49,373 bases of DNA from Porphyromonadaceae bacterium UBA3327 (GTDB lineage: Bacteria; Bacteroidota; Bacteroidia; Bacteroidales; Muribaculaceae), in assembly GCA_002361155.1 (NCBI GenBank), contig DERZ01000010.1, forward strand, positions 13,969 through 63,341. Direction: 5' to 3'. Position numbers and translations under genes: made by a program. Under the pieces are notes generated by a model. It was not told where the DNA came from. It saw only the letters and a list, made by a program, of their open reading frames with translations, and searched no databases. Each line of letters opens with the position of its first letter. Position 1 is the first letter of the stretch. Of this stretch, positions 29,418 to 38,204 are shown piece after piece.

Positions 29418-29541
29418 TAGGGCGTGCAAATTCAGACACCTTTGACGGCGAAAATGTCGGTCTCATTCACGCATCCGTATCATTTCTGTCTCCTTTATCT
29501 GTTTTTATCTATTTTCAAAACCTTATTCTCACCGTTTTTGT

Positions 29542-30210
29542 TCAGTGTTGTCGGTTTTTGTCCAATATGTCGACAACCAAGGCCAGGATTCCTGCCGGGG
29601 TGCAGCGGGAGGAGTCGACGCAGAGATGGTAATTGGCGGCATGTCCCCAGCGGCGGTTGGTAAAGTAATTGTAGTATGATTCCCGTTTGCGGTCTTCTTT
29701 CCTGGCTTTCTCCAGAGCCTCCTCTGCGCTCGAGGCATCTCCTCGGGCTATGATTGCCGCGGTGCGGCATTCGTCGGGTGCGTGGAGGAAAAGACTCACC
29801 GCCGACGGATGTTCGCGCATCACATAATCGGCTGTGCGCCCTACAATCACGCAGGGACCCTCTTCGCACAGCTGCTTTATCACGCGGCTCTGTAGCGCGT
29901 AGATGTCTTCGTCGCAGAGGCTGTTGGCCGAGTAGTCGGAGGTCTGCGATCCGTAGTTGAGCTGCAGCAGCGACCGCAGGAATGAAGGGCGCTTTTCATC
30001 GGCATCGCGGAACACGCGCTCCTCGAAGCCGAGTCGCCGAGCCGCCTCTATCAGAAGGGTCTTGTCGTAATAGGGTATGCCTAAGGCATCGGCTATGTAT
30101 CTGCCTATTTTCCTTCCTCCGCTTCCGTACTGACGGCCGATCACTATCAGAAACCGGTCGGGAAGTAATGTCCGGAGTGATTCCGTAACGGTTTTCGTTT
30201 CTGCACCCAT
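29542..30210 (-). CDS. Cytidylate kinase-like protein
   Basis: The 222-residue protein has a P-loop-like segment GRQYGSGGRKIG (residues 25-36). Other family features include YYDKTLLIEAA, VGRTADYV and a lid-like Arg/Lys-rich region (EKARKEDRKRESYYNYF). It matches the cytidylate-kinase-like family common in Bacteroidota and Firmicutes. It is distinct from true Cmk, and its substrate is not established. It is upstream of rnpB on the same strand, with a 161-base gap that holds the rnpB promoter. Confidence 0.85.
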   Translation of the reverse strand: MGAETKTVTESLRTLLPDRFLIVIGRQYGSGGRKIGRYIADALGIPYYDKTLLIEAARRLGFEERVFRDADEKRPSFLRSLLQLNYGSQTSDYSANSLCDEDIYALQSRVIKQLCEEGPCVIVGRTADYVMREHPSAVSLFLHAPDECRTAAIIARGDASSAEEALEKARKEDRKRESYYNYFTNRRWGHAANYHLCVDSSRCTPAGILALVVDILDKNRQH

Positions 30211-30317
30211 AATTTGCTATAATGTCAATTTGCTGATAAACAGAATGATGGATTGCGATCTTAAGTACGGATCGCAACTTTAATGCGTATAAACCACAAA
30301 ATTAATAAAAAAATAGT

Positions 30318-30325
30318 TACTTTTG
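30318..30325 (+). promoter_or_regulatory. Probable -7 box
   Basis: TACTTTTG matches TAnnTTTG. No TTTG is found at the right distance upstream, only an A/T-rich tract. A start site near 30332 would lie downstream of the ATG at 30323, which supports the later ATG at 30371 for the next gene. Confidence 0.5.
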
Positions 30326-30370
30326 CAAAATAAATCATTCCCCGTCATATACGGGCAACATACAATAACA

Positions 30371-30736
30371 ATGGCTACAGAAAATAAAGAGACTCCCGGA
30401 GAGCTCGGTATGTCTCTGTATGAAAAGATAGTGGATATGGCCGAGGGAGACTGTACTGAACTTCCGACGGTGATTTCAAGCCTGAAGGAAGCAGACAGTT
30501 CGGGGCAGTTCCTGACAAGTTCAGCACGTTATCTCTGGGCTGTGGACCGCGAGCGATTCGCGACGCAGGTGTCGGAACTGATCGAGGCCGCGATCGACAG
30601 GGACCGCGAACGGAGATATATCAGCTCGCTGCTGGAGGCTATATGGGGTCCCGACTACAGGGAGCGGGCCGGGGAGCTGAAGGCTTCTGACGATAATTTC
30701 CGCCGGATCTACAAGCGTATCCACCCTGCCGGATAG
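30371..30736 (+). CDS. Small protein of unknown function
   Basis: This 121-residue acidic, mostly helical protein has no signal peptide or membrane segment. It has no motif I recognise. The centre (SARYLWAVDRERFATQVSELIEAAIDRDRERRYISSLL, read as helices) suggests a small helical bundle. An earlier in-frame ATG at 30323 is unlikely, because the probable promoter box overlaps it. It is 67 bases upstream of the cyclophilin gene and may share its transcript. Confidence 0.65.
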   Translation: MATENKETPGELGMSLYEKIVDMAEGDCTELPTVISSLKEADSSGQFLTSSARYLWAVDRERFATQVSELIEAAIDRDRERRYISSLLEAIWGPDYRERAGELKASDDNFRRIYKRIHPAG

Positions 30737-30803
30737 CCGTGTCACATCCACGCCGGGCATGGAGGAGCGTGAAAGACTTACAATCCTCTGCAAACCAAAC
30801 AAG

Positions 30804-31619
30804 ATGAAAAAGCGAATATTCATATTTTTAATTGCGATAATGGCAATGACATCAGCAAAATCAGCCGACAGCATCCCTGCGGGGCCGGTGGTGGACATCC
30901 GCACCTCTCTCGGCGATATCAAAGTCCGCCTGTATGACGACACTCCGAAACACCGCGACAATTTTCTGAAACTTGTCAGGGAAGGATTCTACGACGGCGT
31001 ACTTTTCCATCGTGTGATAAAGGACTTCATGATCCAGACGGGCGATCCCTCGTCGCGCACGGCCGACTCCACGGCTATGCTCGGTGCCGGCGATCCGGGT
31101 TATACCATCGAGGCCGAGATTGCATATCCCCGCCATTACCACAAGCGCGGGGCTCTTGCCGCGGCGCGTACAGGCGACCAGGTGAATCCTGAACGTCGCA
31201 GCAGTGGCTCGCAGTTCTACATAGTTACCGGGGAGAAGGTTGCCGCAGCCAGGATGGCACAGATGGCGGAAAATGCAGTTATGGGGAAGCGTCAGCAATA
31301 TTTCCGTACGCTTGTGGAGCGCGACAGAGAGAAGATCTCCGCTCTCGAGGCCGCCGGCGACCGTGACGGTCTTGAGGCGCTCCGGCAGAGTCTCATAGCC
31401 GAGACCGAGAACGCCGTCAAGGCAGAGCCTCTTCCGGATAACATTGTGAATGATTATACCACCGTGGGAGGCACTCCGCATCTCGACGGTCAGTACACCG
31501 TATTCGGAGAGGTGATTTCCGGTATGGACACAGTTGAGAAAATAGAGAATGTGGCCACCGGAAGAGCCGACAGACCTCTGGAGGATGTCCGCATAATCTC
31601 CGCAACAATCGAGAAATAG
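30804..31619 (+). CDS. Exported cyclophilin-type peptidyl-prolyl isomerase with helical insertion
   Basis: This 271-residue protein has a signal peptide (KKRIFIFLIAIMAMTSA). The cyclophilin core shows LFHRVIKDFMIQTGDP (residues 67-82), SGSQFYIVTG (134-143) and HLDGQYTVFG (226-235), which together form the proline-isomerase site. Between the last two, residues about 145-222 are an extra charged helical insertion. The enzyme should help folding in the periplasm. I chose the ATG at 30804 because it gives a clean signal peptide; the frame is open back to 30759. Confidence 0.9.
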   Translation: MKKRIFIFLIAIMAMTSAKSADSIPAGPVVDIRTSLGDIKVRLYDDTPKHRDNFLKLVREGFYDGVLFHRVIKDFMIQTGDPSSRTADSTAMLGAGDPGYTIEAEIAYPRHYHKRGALAAARTGDQVNPERRSSGSQFYIVTGEKVAAARMAQMAENAVMGKRQQYFRTLVERDREKISALEAAGDRDGLEALRQSLIAETENAVKAEPLPDNIVNDYTTVGGTPHLDGQYTVFGEVISGMDTVEKIENVATGRADRPLEDVRIISATIEK

Positions 31620-31691
31620 CATGGACAGGCCCTCTTGTAAGACCGCAGCGATGATTTTTTTGCGGTAAAGGGGCGAATTTCTCGATTTTAT

Positions 31692-31722
31692 TTTGTCAGT
31701 ATAAATTAATTACCTAATTTTG
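31692..31722 (+). promoter_or_regulatory. Promoter of the DUF349 gene
   Basis: TTTG (31692-31695), a 19-base spacer and TAATTTTG (31715-31722) are a full consensus match. The leader to the ATG at 31815 would be about 85 bases. Confidence 0.8.
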
Positions 31723-31814
31723 ACTGAATTTTATTCCCCGCATGGGAGGTTCCGTCTGCAGGAATCTTCCCTGGCACAGTCTCCGGGCTGCAAGGGGTCA
31801 TATAATATTGATCT

Positions 31815-33689
31815 ATGAACGAGCTTGACAAGATGGAATCCATAGAAGAGACCGTCAAAACGACCCCCGCGGAGATTCCCGCGGAAACTGAGAAAGAATG
31901 CGTCGAGAAGACCTCTCCGGCCCTCGACATAGCAGAAGTTGCCGATGAGTCCGCAAAAACTGTCGATGTGCACCGGTATCATTCCATGACAAAGCAGGAG
32001 TTGCTTGCGGAATTGAAATCGATACTCGAAGCCGACAACATGGAGGCGCACCGGGAGGTTACCGCCCTCAAGCAGGCTTTCTTCAACGTGAAGAGCCGCG
32101 AGAGCATGGAGGCGCTTGCCGCCTTTGTCGAGGCTGGCAACCAGCCTGACGCTTTTGTGCCCGAACCTGATGAGACGGAAGCGGAGTTCAAGAACCTTCA
32201 TTCCGATTTCAAAGAGCGTCGGGCCGCATATCTCGAGGCCGAGGATAGCCGCCGCCGCGACAATCTCGCCAAAAAGGAGGAGATTCTCGCGAAAATGTGC
32301 GAGATCGCGGGCGACATCGACAATGTCAATGTCAAGTTCCAGGACTTTCAGCAGCTTCAGCAGGACTTCCGTGCCATCAAGGATGTGCCGCCGTCGGCCG
32401 AGACAGAAATCTGGAAACAGTTCCAGACAGTGGGCGAGCAGTTCTACGACCATCTGAAGATGAACAAGGAGCTGCGAGACCTTGATTTCAAGAAGAACCT
32501 CGAGGCGAAGCGTCTTCTTATCGAAAATGCTGTGAAACTTGCCGATGTCCCCGATGTTGTGCAGGCGTTCCGTCAGCTTCAGACCCTTCATGAGGAATGG
32601 CGCGCACTTGGCCCGGTAGCCAAGGAGCTCCGCGATTCCGTCTGGGAGGAGTTCAAGGAGGCATCGGCGGTGGTGAACCGCCGTCATCAGGAATTTTTCG
32701 AGAAGCGCAAGGAGGAGGAAGCTGCCAACGAGGAGCGTAAGACACGGCTGTGCGAGGAGGTGGAGACAATAGTCCCCGCCGGACTCAATACCTTCAGCGA
32801 GTGGCGTGCGGCCACCGACCGTATCATCGACCTTCAGAAACGTTGGAAAGAGACCGGATTCGCATCGAGAAAGTCAAACACCCTTCTTTACAACCGGTTC
32901 CGCAAGTCGTGTGATGATTTCTTCGCTGCCAAGACCGCCTATTTCCAGCAGACGCGCGATGAATTCAATACCAACCTTGAGAAGAAGACTGCCCTCTGCG
33001 AGAGAGCCGAGGCGCTGAAGGAGACCGACGATATCCAGAAGGCCACTGCCGAGATTGTGAAGCTTCAGGCCGAATGGAAGAAGATCGGCAGCGTGCCGCG
33101 CAAGGTGAGCGACGCCGTATGGCAGCGGTTCACCACGGCATGCAATTATTTCTTCGATGAGCGCAAGCGCATCAACCGTGAGCGTCGCGGAGCGGAGAAC
33201 GAGAATCTCGATGCCAAGCGCGCCATCATAGCCAAATTGCAGGAGCTTCCCAAGGATGGCGACCGCAATGAGGTGATAGGCCGCGTCAAGGAGCTCCAGA
33301 CGGAGTGGCAGCAGATAGGTTTTGTGCCGTTCAAGCTTAAGGACAAGGTTTTCGAGGAATATCGCAAGGTGGTGGATGAAATCTACGATGCCTACAAGTC
33401 ACGTGAGAGTCGCCAGCGCATGTCCCGTTTTCAGGAGCGTGTGTCGGAACTGAAAGGTGACGACCGTCAGATGGGACGCGAGCGTGACAAACTCGTCCGT
33501 GCGCTTGAGGCACGCCGCGGAGAATTGCAGACTATCGAAAACAATATGGGCTTCTTCAACGTTAAATCCTCGGCCGGCAGCTCGCTCGTCAGAGAGATGG
33601 AGAACAAGATCGCCCGCCTCAAGACCGACATCAGGGAAATTGAAGAGAAAATCGTTCTTCTCGACGCCAAGGAAGAGAAGAACGACTGA
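31815..33689 (+). CDS. DUF349 repeat protein
   Basis: The 624-residue, highly charged, almost all-helical protein has five tandem DUF349-type units. Each has a Trp followed by an IG/LG-x-P turn, a second aromatic and a phenylalanine pair; they centre near residues 180-215, 258-295, 340-375, 418-450 and 495-530. The N-terminal 55 residues are acidic and probably disordered, and the C-terminal 60 are a coiled coil. There is no export signal. DUF349 proteins have no settled function. The gene has its own promoter and terminator. Confidence 0.88.
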   Translation: MNELDKMESIEETVKTTPAEIPAETEKECVEKTSPALDIAEVADESAKTVDVHRYHSMTKQELLAELKSILEADNMEAHREVTALKQAFFNVKSRESMEALAAFVEAGNQPDAFVPEPDETEAEFKNLHSDFKERRAAYLEAEDSRRRDNLAKKEEILAKMCEIAGDIDNVNVKFQDFQQLQQDFRAIKDVPPSAETEIWKQFQTVGEQFYDHLKMNKELRDLDFKKNLEAKRLLIENAVKLADVPDVVQAFRQLQTLHEEWRALGPVAKELRDSVWEEFKEASAVVNRRHQEFFEKRKEEEAANEERKTRLCEEVETIVPAGLNTFSEWRAATDRIIDLQKRWKETGFASRKSNTLLYNRFRKSCDDFFAAKTAYFQQTRDEFNTNLEKKTALCERAEALKETDDIQKATAEIVKLQAEWKKIGSVPRKVSDAVWQRFTTACNYFFDERKRINRERRGAENENLDAKRAIIAKLQELPKDGDRNEVIGRVKELQTEWQQIGFVPFKLKDKVFEEYRKVVDEIYDAYKSRESRQRMSRFQERVSELKGDDRQMGRERDKLVRALEARRGELQTIENNMGFFNVKSSAGSSLVREMENKIARLKTDIREIEEKIVLLDAKEEKND

Positions 33690-33734
33690 CCGCGTGACAT
33701 GCATTGCCACGTAAAAATATAATCACAATATCAG

Positions 33735-33770
33735 GATGCGGGTCTCCATTGCGGGGAGCCGTATCTTTTT
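33735..33770 (+). terminator. Intrinsic terminator after the DUF349 gene
   Basis: GATGCGGGTCTCC (33735-33747) pairs with GGGGAGCCGTATC (33753-33765), with one mismatch and two G-T pairs, followed by TTTTT. It ends just 9 bases before the earliest start codon of the Sel1 gene. Confidence 0.75.
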
Positions 33771-33779
33771 AAAGTTACT

Positions 33780-34523
33780 ATGAGTATAATCACATATTTG
33801 ACTGAAAGAAAAATTTCCGGAAGAATCAGAATCATGGTTGTTGCAGCCATAGCGGCCGCTGTCTTCCTGCCGGCGTCCCTGTCGGCGCAGAGTCTTGCGG
33901 AATCCGGATTTATCAGAAATACCGACTATAAGGAGAATATAGAGAAGGCTGTGAACGGCAATCCCGAATCGCAGCGGATAGTGGCCGAGTGCTATCTGGC
34001 TGGCGCAGGTGTCCCCAAGGATGTGAACGAGGCATGGAAATGGCTGGTAAAGGCGGCCGGTAACGGCGACATCGACTCCCATTACCTCATCGGCACACTC
34101 TACCGTGACGGTAACGGAGTGCGACAGAACTACGAGGAGTCTGCCTATTGGTTCCGGAAAGCCGGCAAGAACGGTCATCACAGGGCTCAGGTGGAGATTG
34201 CCCGTCAGTTTGCCGAAGGTCTCGGTGTCCAGCAGGATTACCGCATAGCGGCCGAAAACTATTGGCGTGCTGCGGAGGGCGGTGATCCCGAAGGCGCATA
34301 TTATTATGCCAGGCTCGTCAGCGAAGGCCTCGCCGGCATGAAGGATCTTCCAAAGGCATTGAAATATTATAAGAAGGCTGCCGCCGCCGATTTCGGCGAT
34401 GCCAGGGAGAAGGTGCGCGAGCTTGAGAGTCAGGGCGTGAAAGAACCGGTGGTCCGCAAGTTTGTGCCTAAGAAAAAGACAGCAACCCGCAGCAAATCAT
34501 CAAAATCAAGAAAGAGAAGATGA
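33780..34523 (+). CDS. Exported Sel1-repeat protein
   Basis: The 247-residue protein has a long basic N-terminus, then a hydrophobic segment and a signal-peptidase-like site (SLSAQS). Four or so Sel1 repeats follow (for example AECYLAGAGVPKDVNEAWKW and GTLYRDGNGVRQNYEESAYW), and a Lys/Arg/Ser-rich tail ends KSRKRR. Sel1 repeats are protein-binding helical pairs. A second start at 33834 is possible: it would begin directly at the hydrophobic segment and leave room for a promoter with a near-match box CATATTTG at 33793-33800. The stop overlaps the serB start by 4 bases (ATGA). Confidence 0.82.
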   Translation: MSIITYLTERKISGRIRIMVVAAIAAAVFLPASLSAQSLAESGFIRNTDYKENIEKAVNGNPESQRIVAECYLAGAGVPKDVNEAWKWLVKAAGNGDIDSHYLIGTLYRDGNGVRQNYEESAYWFRKAGKNGHHRAQVEIARQFAEGLGVQQDYRIAAENYWRAAEGGDPEGAYYYARLVSEGLAGMKDLPKALKYYKKAAAADFGDAREKVRELESQGVKEPVVRKFVPKKKTATRSKSSKSRKRR

Positions 34524-35764
34524 ATACAACAGAACTTATCCAGATCAATATATCGGGGCCGGACCGCAGTGGCCTCACAGCCGATCTTACCGAGATCCTT
34601 GCCAAGTATGACGCCACTATCCTCGACATAGGACAGGCCGACATCCATCACACACTCGCCCTCGGACTGCTGGTGAAAACCGACTCGAAGCGCAGCGGCG
34701 ACATACTGAAGGAACTCCTCATCAAGACCGGAGCTCTCAACGTTCAGGTGCATTTCGATCTCGTCGGAGAGGAGGACTATAACAACTGGGTCCGGATGCA
34801 GGGCAAGAACCGCTATATCGTGACAATTCTCGGACGAAAGATCACGGCCAGACAGATTGCCAAGGTCACGAGGATCATTTCCGACCAGGGTCTCAACATC
34901 GAGACTATCCAGCGTCTCACGGGCCGTATGCCTCTTGACGAATCTGAGAAACCGCTCACCAAAGGCTGTATCGAGATGTCGGTGCGGGGTATGCCTGCCG
35001 ACAGGGAGCGGATGCAAGGTGAGTTCATGAAGCTGTCGCAGTCGCTTGATTTCGACATATCGCTGCAGGAGGACACCATTTATCGCCGATGCCGTCGTCT
35101 TATCTGTTTCGATATGGACTCCACGCTTATCCGAACGGAGGTGATCGACGAGCTTGCCGATCGTGCCGGAGTGGGAGCCCAGGTGCGTGCCGTCACAGAA
35201 GCGGCAATGAGGGGAGAGATCGATTTCCGCGAGAGTTTCACGCGTCGTGTGGCATTGCTGAAAGGGCTCGACATATCAGTCATGCGGGAAATAGCTGAGA
35301 ATCTTCCCATCACGGAGGGTGTCGGACGAATGATGGAGGTGCTCCGCCGCTCAGGCTATAAAACGGCGATCCTTTCCGGAGGCTTCACATATTTCGGGGA
35401 ATATCTCAAGCAGAAATTTGGCTTCGATTATGTCTATGCCAACGAACTCGAGGTGGATCCCTGCGGAAAACTTACGGGACGCCACCTCGGTGACATCGTT
35501 GACGGCCAGCGTAAGAAGGAGCTCCTCAGGCTCATAGCGCAGGTGGAGAAAATCGATATCGCGCAGACCATAGCTGTCGGCGACGGAGCCAACGACCTCC
35601 CGATGCTCTCCACGGCCGGTCTCGGCATCGCTTTTCACGCCAAGCCAAAGGTCAAGGCCGAGGCCTCTCAGAGTCTTTCTTCGATCGGTATCGACGGGGT
35701 GCTCTATTTCCTTGGCTTCAAGGATTCCTACATCCAGCCGCCAGTACCTCCGACTGCCGACTGA
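34520..35764 (+). CDS. serB: Phosphoserine phosphatase with two ACT domains
   Basis: This 414-residue protein carries two ACT-type domains (about residues 5-85 and 98-182), then a HAD phosphatase domain. The latter has DMDST (Asp198 nucleophile, Asp200 acid/base), SGGFTYFG and GDGANDLPML. It removes phosphate from O-phosphoserine in the last step of serine synthesis. ACT domains usually sense amino acids, so serine feedback is likely but not shown. It overlaps the Sel1 gene by 4 bases, which suggests coupled translation. A patatin gene follows 43 bases later. Confidence 0.92.
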   Translation: MNTTELIQINISGPDRSGLTADLTEILAKYDATILDIGQADIHHTLALGLLVKTDSKRSGDILKELLIKTGALNVQVHFDLVGEEDYNNWVRMQGKNRYIVTILGRKITARQIAKVTRIISDQGLNIETIQRLTGRMPLDESEKPLTKGCIEMSVRGMPADRERMQGEFMKLSQSLDFDISLQEDTIYRRCRRLICFDMDSTLIRTEVIDELADRAGVGAQVRAVTEAAMRGEIDFRESFTRRVALLKGLDISVMREIAENLPITEGVGRMMEVLRRSGYKTAILSGGFTYFGEYLKQKFGFDYVYANELEVDPCGKLTGRHLGDIVDGQRKKELLRLIAQVEKIDIAQTIAVGDGANDLPMLSTAGLGIAFHAKPKVKAEASQSLSSIGIDGVLYFLGFKDSYIQPPVPPTAD

Positions 35765-35807
35765 TATCGCTTTATACTTATTTACTTTACCGCACAACAG
35801 ACTTACG

Positions 35808-38195
35808 ATGAGTTCTTTATTGCTTTCAGTCCTGACTGCGGCGGCCAGCTTGGCGGCTTCAGTCACGGCCACTCCCGATACGGCGGAGGCCATTGTCATG
35901 GCCCCCGACACAGTGTCCGAAGTACTGATAGACACCATTCCTCCCGCAGATCTCCGCGGGCGCGAGCGTGTCGGACTGGTGCTCAGTGGCGGAGGCGCCA
36001 AGGGCATCGCCCATGTGGGCGTGATCAAGGCTCTTGAGGACAATGATATACCGGTCGATTATGTGACCGGCACTTCGATGGGCGCGATTGTCGGAAGTCT
36101 ATATTCCTGCGGATGGAGCCCGGAGCGCATGCTCGAGCTGTTCACATCCTCCGACTTCCTCGACTGGAGTACAGGGACCATCAACAAGAACAAAATCTAT
36201 TACTACAACAGTCCCGATCCGACTCCGAAATGGATCAGCGTCAATATCAATTTCAAGGATGAGGAGGCGCTTCCATATCAGGTGATTCCCACCAGTCTTG
36301 TCAGTCCCCTGCCGATGAACATCGAGTTTCTGAAGCTCTATTCCCCTTACACCGATCAATGCGGAGGCGATTTCAACAGTCTGTTCGTACCGTTCCGCTG
36401 TGTGGCCAGCGATGTCTACCACAAGCACAAGGTGGTCCTCGGCAACGGAAGTCTTGGTGACGCGGTCCGCGCGTCGATGAGTTTTCCTCTGGTGTTCAAG
36501 CCGATCAAACTCGATGGGGTGCTGATGTACGACGGAGGCATATATGACAACTTCCCCGTCGACGTGATGAGGGAGGATTTCAATCCCGACTTCATCATCG
36601 GCGTGTCGGTGTCGGGCGCTGACAGCAAGCCGGTACAGGGCGATGTCTACAGCCAGCTCGAGGATATGATCATACAGAACAACGATTATAAGGTGCCTCC
36701 GGAATCAGGCATCAAGATTCAGGTGCCGGTTCTCGATTACGGTGTGCTGCAGTTCAACAAGGCGAAGACTATCTACGATATCGGCTACAAAACCGGCCTC
36801 TCTATGGTGGATTCCATCAAGAGCCGCGTCTCGGCGCGTGTCACAAAGGAGAGTGTGGACAGGCGCCGCGCGGTGTTCGCCAGGCTCACTCCACGGGTGC
36901 TGTTCGATTCGGTGTCGGTAGCCGGGGTCAATGCCGACCAGTCGCGCTACCTGTCATATCTCTTCAACCGCGGGGGACAGGCTCCCTTCGGACTGAGGCA
37001 GACGGAGAACGCCTACTACAGGGCTGTTACCGACGGCACGCTCTCCAACCTTGTGCCGCAGGCACGGTTTGGCGCCCGCGGCAACAACACGCTGCTTCTC
37101 GACGCAAGTGTGAAGCGTCCGTGGTCCATCGGTGTGGGAGGCTGGATCACGAGCAGTTCCAACTCCATGCTATATCTCAATCTCGGTTTCCATACGCTGA
37201 GTCTCAACTCTCTCGACGTATCGATTGGTGGCTGGATCGGACAGTCGTACTATGCAGGGATGCTGAGCGCGCGTTTCTCGCTGAGGACCCGAGTGCCGTC
37301 ATTTCTTAAGTTCGACGGTGTGCTCCAGCGTCAGAAGTTCTTTGACAACGAGGTGCTGTTCTACAAGACTCCGTCACCGGCGTTCATCACTGAGGTGGAC
37401 AATTTCGCCCGTGCGAGCTTTGTGTGGGCAATAGGGCGCAAGATGCGCGGCACCGTGAGCCTTGCGGGCGGCTATATAGCTGACTCCTACTATCCGAGTT
37501 CGCTCGACAACTTCTCCGACCGCAGCAAGGACCGCACACAGTACCGTATCGGAGTGGCGACCGTCGGAATCGACCAGAGCACACTCGACAACGAACTCTA
37601 TCCGAGCAGCGGTCTAGCATGGCATTCCAAATTGAGATTCAGCTATGAGATGTCGCGTTTCCTGCCTCAGGGCGAGAAGCAGGGGGAAGGAGGTTTTTCC
37701 GGAACTCCCCGCGCGTCGGTAGACCTTTTCTGGAAACAGTTCTTTCCCGTGAGACGCACGTTCAGATTCGGCGCGTCCGCCTACGCTTATGCCACCGCCC
37801 AGCAACTCCGGCAGAACTACACGGCGACTCTTATCCATGCGCCGGCCTTCGCACCGACACCATCCACTAAAAACTACTTCAACGTCGCGTTCCGTTCCGA
37901 CAACTTTGTGGCAGCCGGAGTGATTCCGATCTGGACTCCGCGACGCAACATGCAGATCCGCGGAGACTTCTACGCGTATGCGCCGCTTCGCGAACTCAAG
38001 GATATGGGAGAGAGTCCTGCTGAATATGGAGCATGGCTCAACAGGGTGGAATTTCTCGGAGAGGTCGCGGCGGTCTACAATTTTCCCTTTGCCAGCCTCT
38101 CGGTATACGTAAATTACCTCTCGTATCCTTCGAATAACTGGAACTTCGGCATCAACTTCGGTCTATTTTTCCAGGCACCGAAACTCCTGAGATAG
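35808..38195 (+). CDS. Patatin-like phospholipase with C-terminal outer-membrane barrel
   Basis: This 795-residue protein has a signal peptide, then a patatin domain with the oxyanion loop SGGGAKG, the nucleophile Ser90 (in GTSMG) and Asp242 (in YDGGIYDN). From about residue 400 it turns into repeated amphipathic beta strands (DASVKRPWSIGVGGWITSSS and so on) ending in a strand with terminal aromatic/Leu character. This is the layout of patatin-BamA-like barrel proteins (type Vd-like). It probably shows a lipase domain at the outer membrane. I chose 35808 over the open frame from 35712 because it starts a signal peptide. Confidence 0.88.
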   Translation: MSSLLLSVLTAAASLAASVTATPDTAEAIVMAPDTVSEVLIDTIPPADLRGRERVGLVLSGGGAKGIAHVGVIKALEDNDIPVDYVTGTSMGAIVGSLYSCGWSPERMLELFTSSDFLDWSTGTINKNKIYYYNSPDPTPKWISVNINFKDEEALPYQVIPTSLVSPLPMNIEFLKLYSPYTDQCGGDFNSLFVPFRCVASDVYHKHKVVLGNGSLGDAVRASMSFPLVFKPIKLDGVLMYDGGIYDNFPVDVMREDFNPDFIIGVSVSGADSKPVQGDVYSQLEDMIIQNNDYKVPPESGIKIQVPVLDYGVLQFNKAKTIYDIGYKTGLSMVDSIKSRVSARVTKESVDRRRAVFARLTPRVLFDSVSVAGVNADQSRYLSYLFNRGGQAPFGLRQTENAYYRAVTDGTLSNLVPQARFGARGNNTLLLDASVKRPWSIGVGGWITSSSNSMLYLNLGFHTLSLNSLDVSIGGWIGQSYYAGMLSARFSLRTRVPSFLKFDGVLQRQKFFDNEVLFYKTPSPAFITEVDNFARASFVWAIGRKMRGTVSLAGGYIADSYYPSSLDNFSDRSKDRTQYRIGVATVGIDQSTLDNELYPSSGLAWHSKLRFSYEMSRFLPQGEKQGEGGFSGTPRASVDLFWKQFFPVRRTFRFGASAYAYATAQQLRQNYTATLIHAPAFAPTPSTKNYFNVAFRSDNFVAAGVIPIWTPRRNMQIRGDFYAYAPLRELKDMGESPAEYGAWLNRVEFLGEVAAVYNFPFASLSVYVNYLSYPSNNWNFGINFGLFFQAPKLLR

Positions 38196-38204
38196 TCATG
38201 CGCT

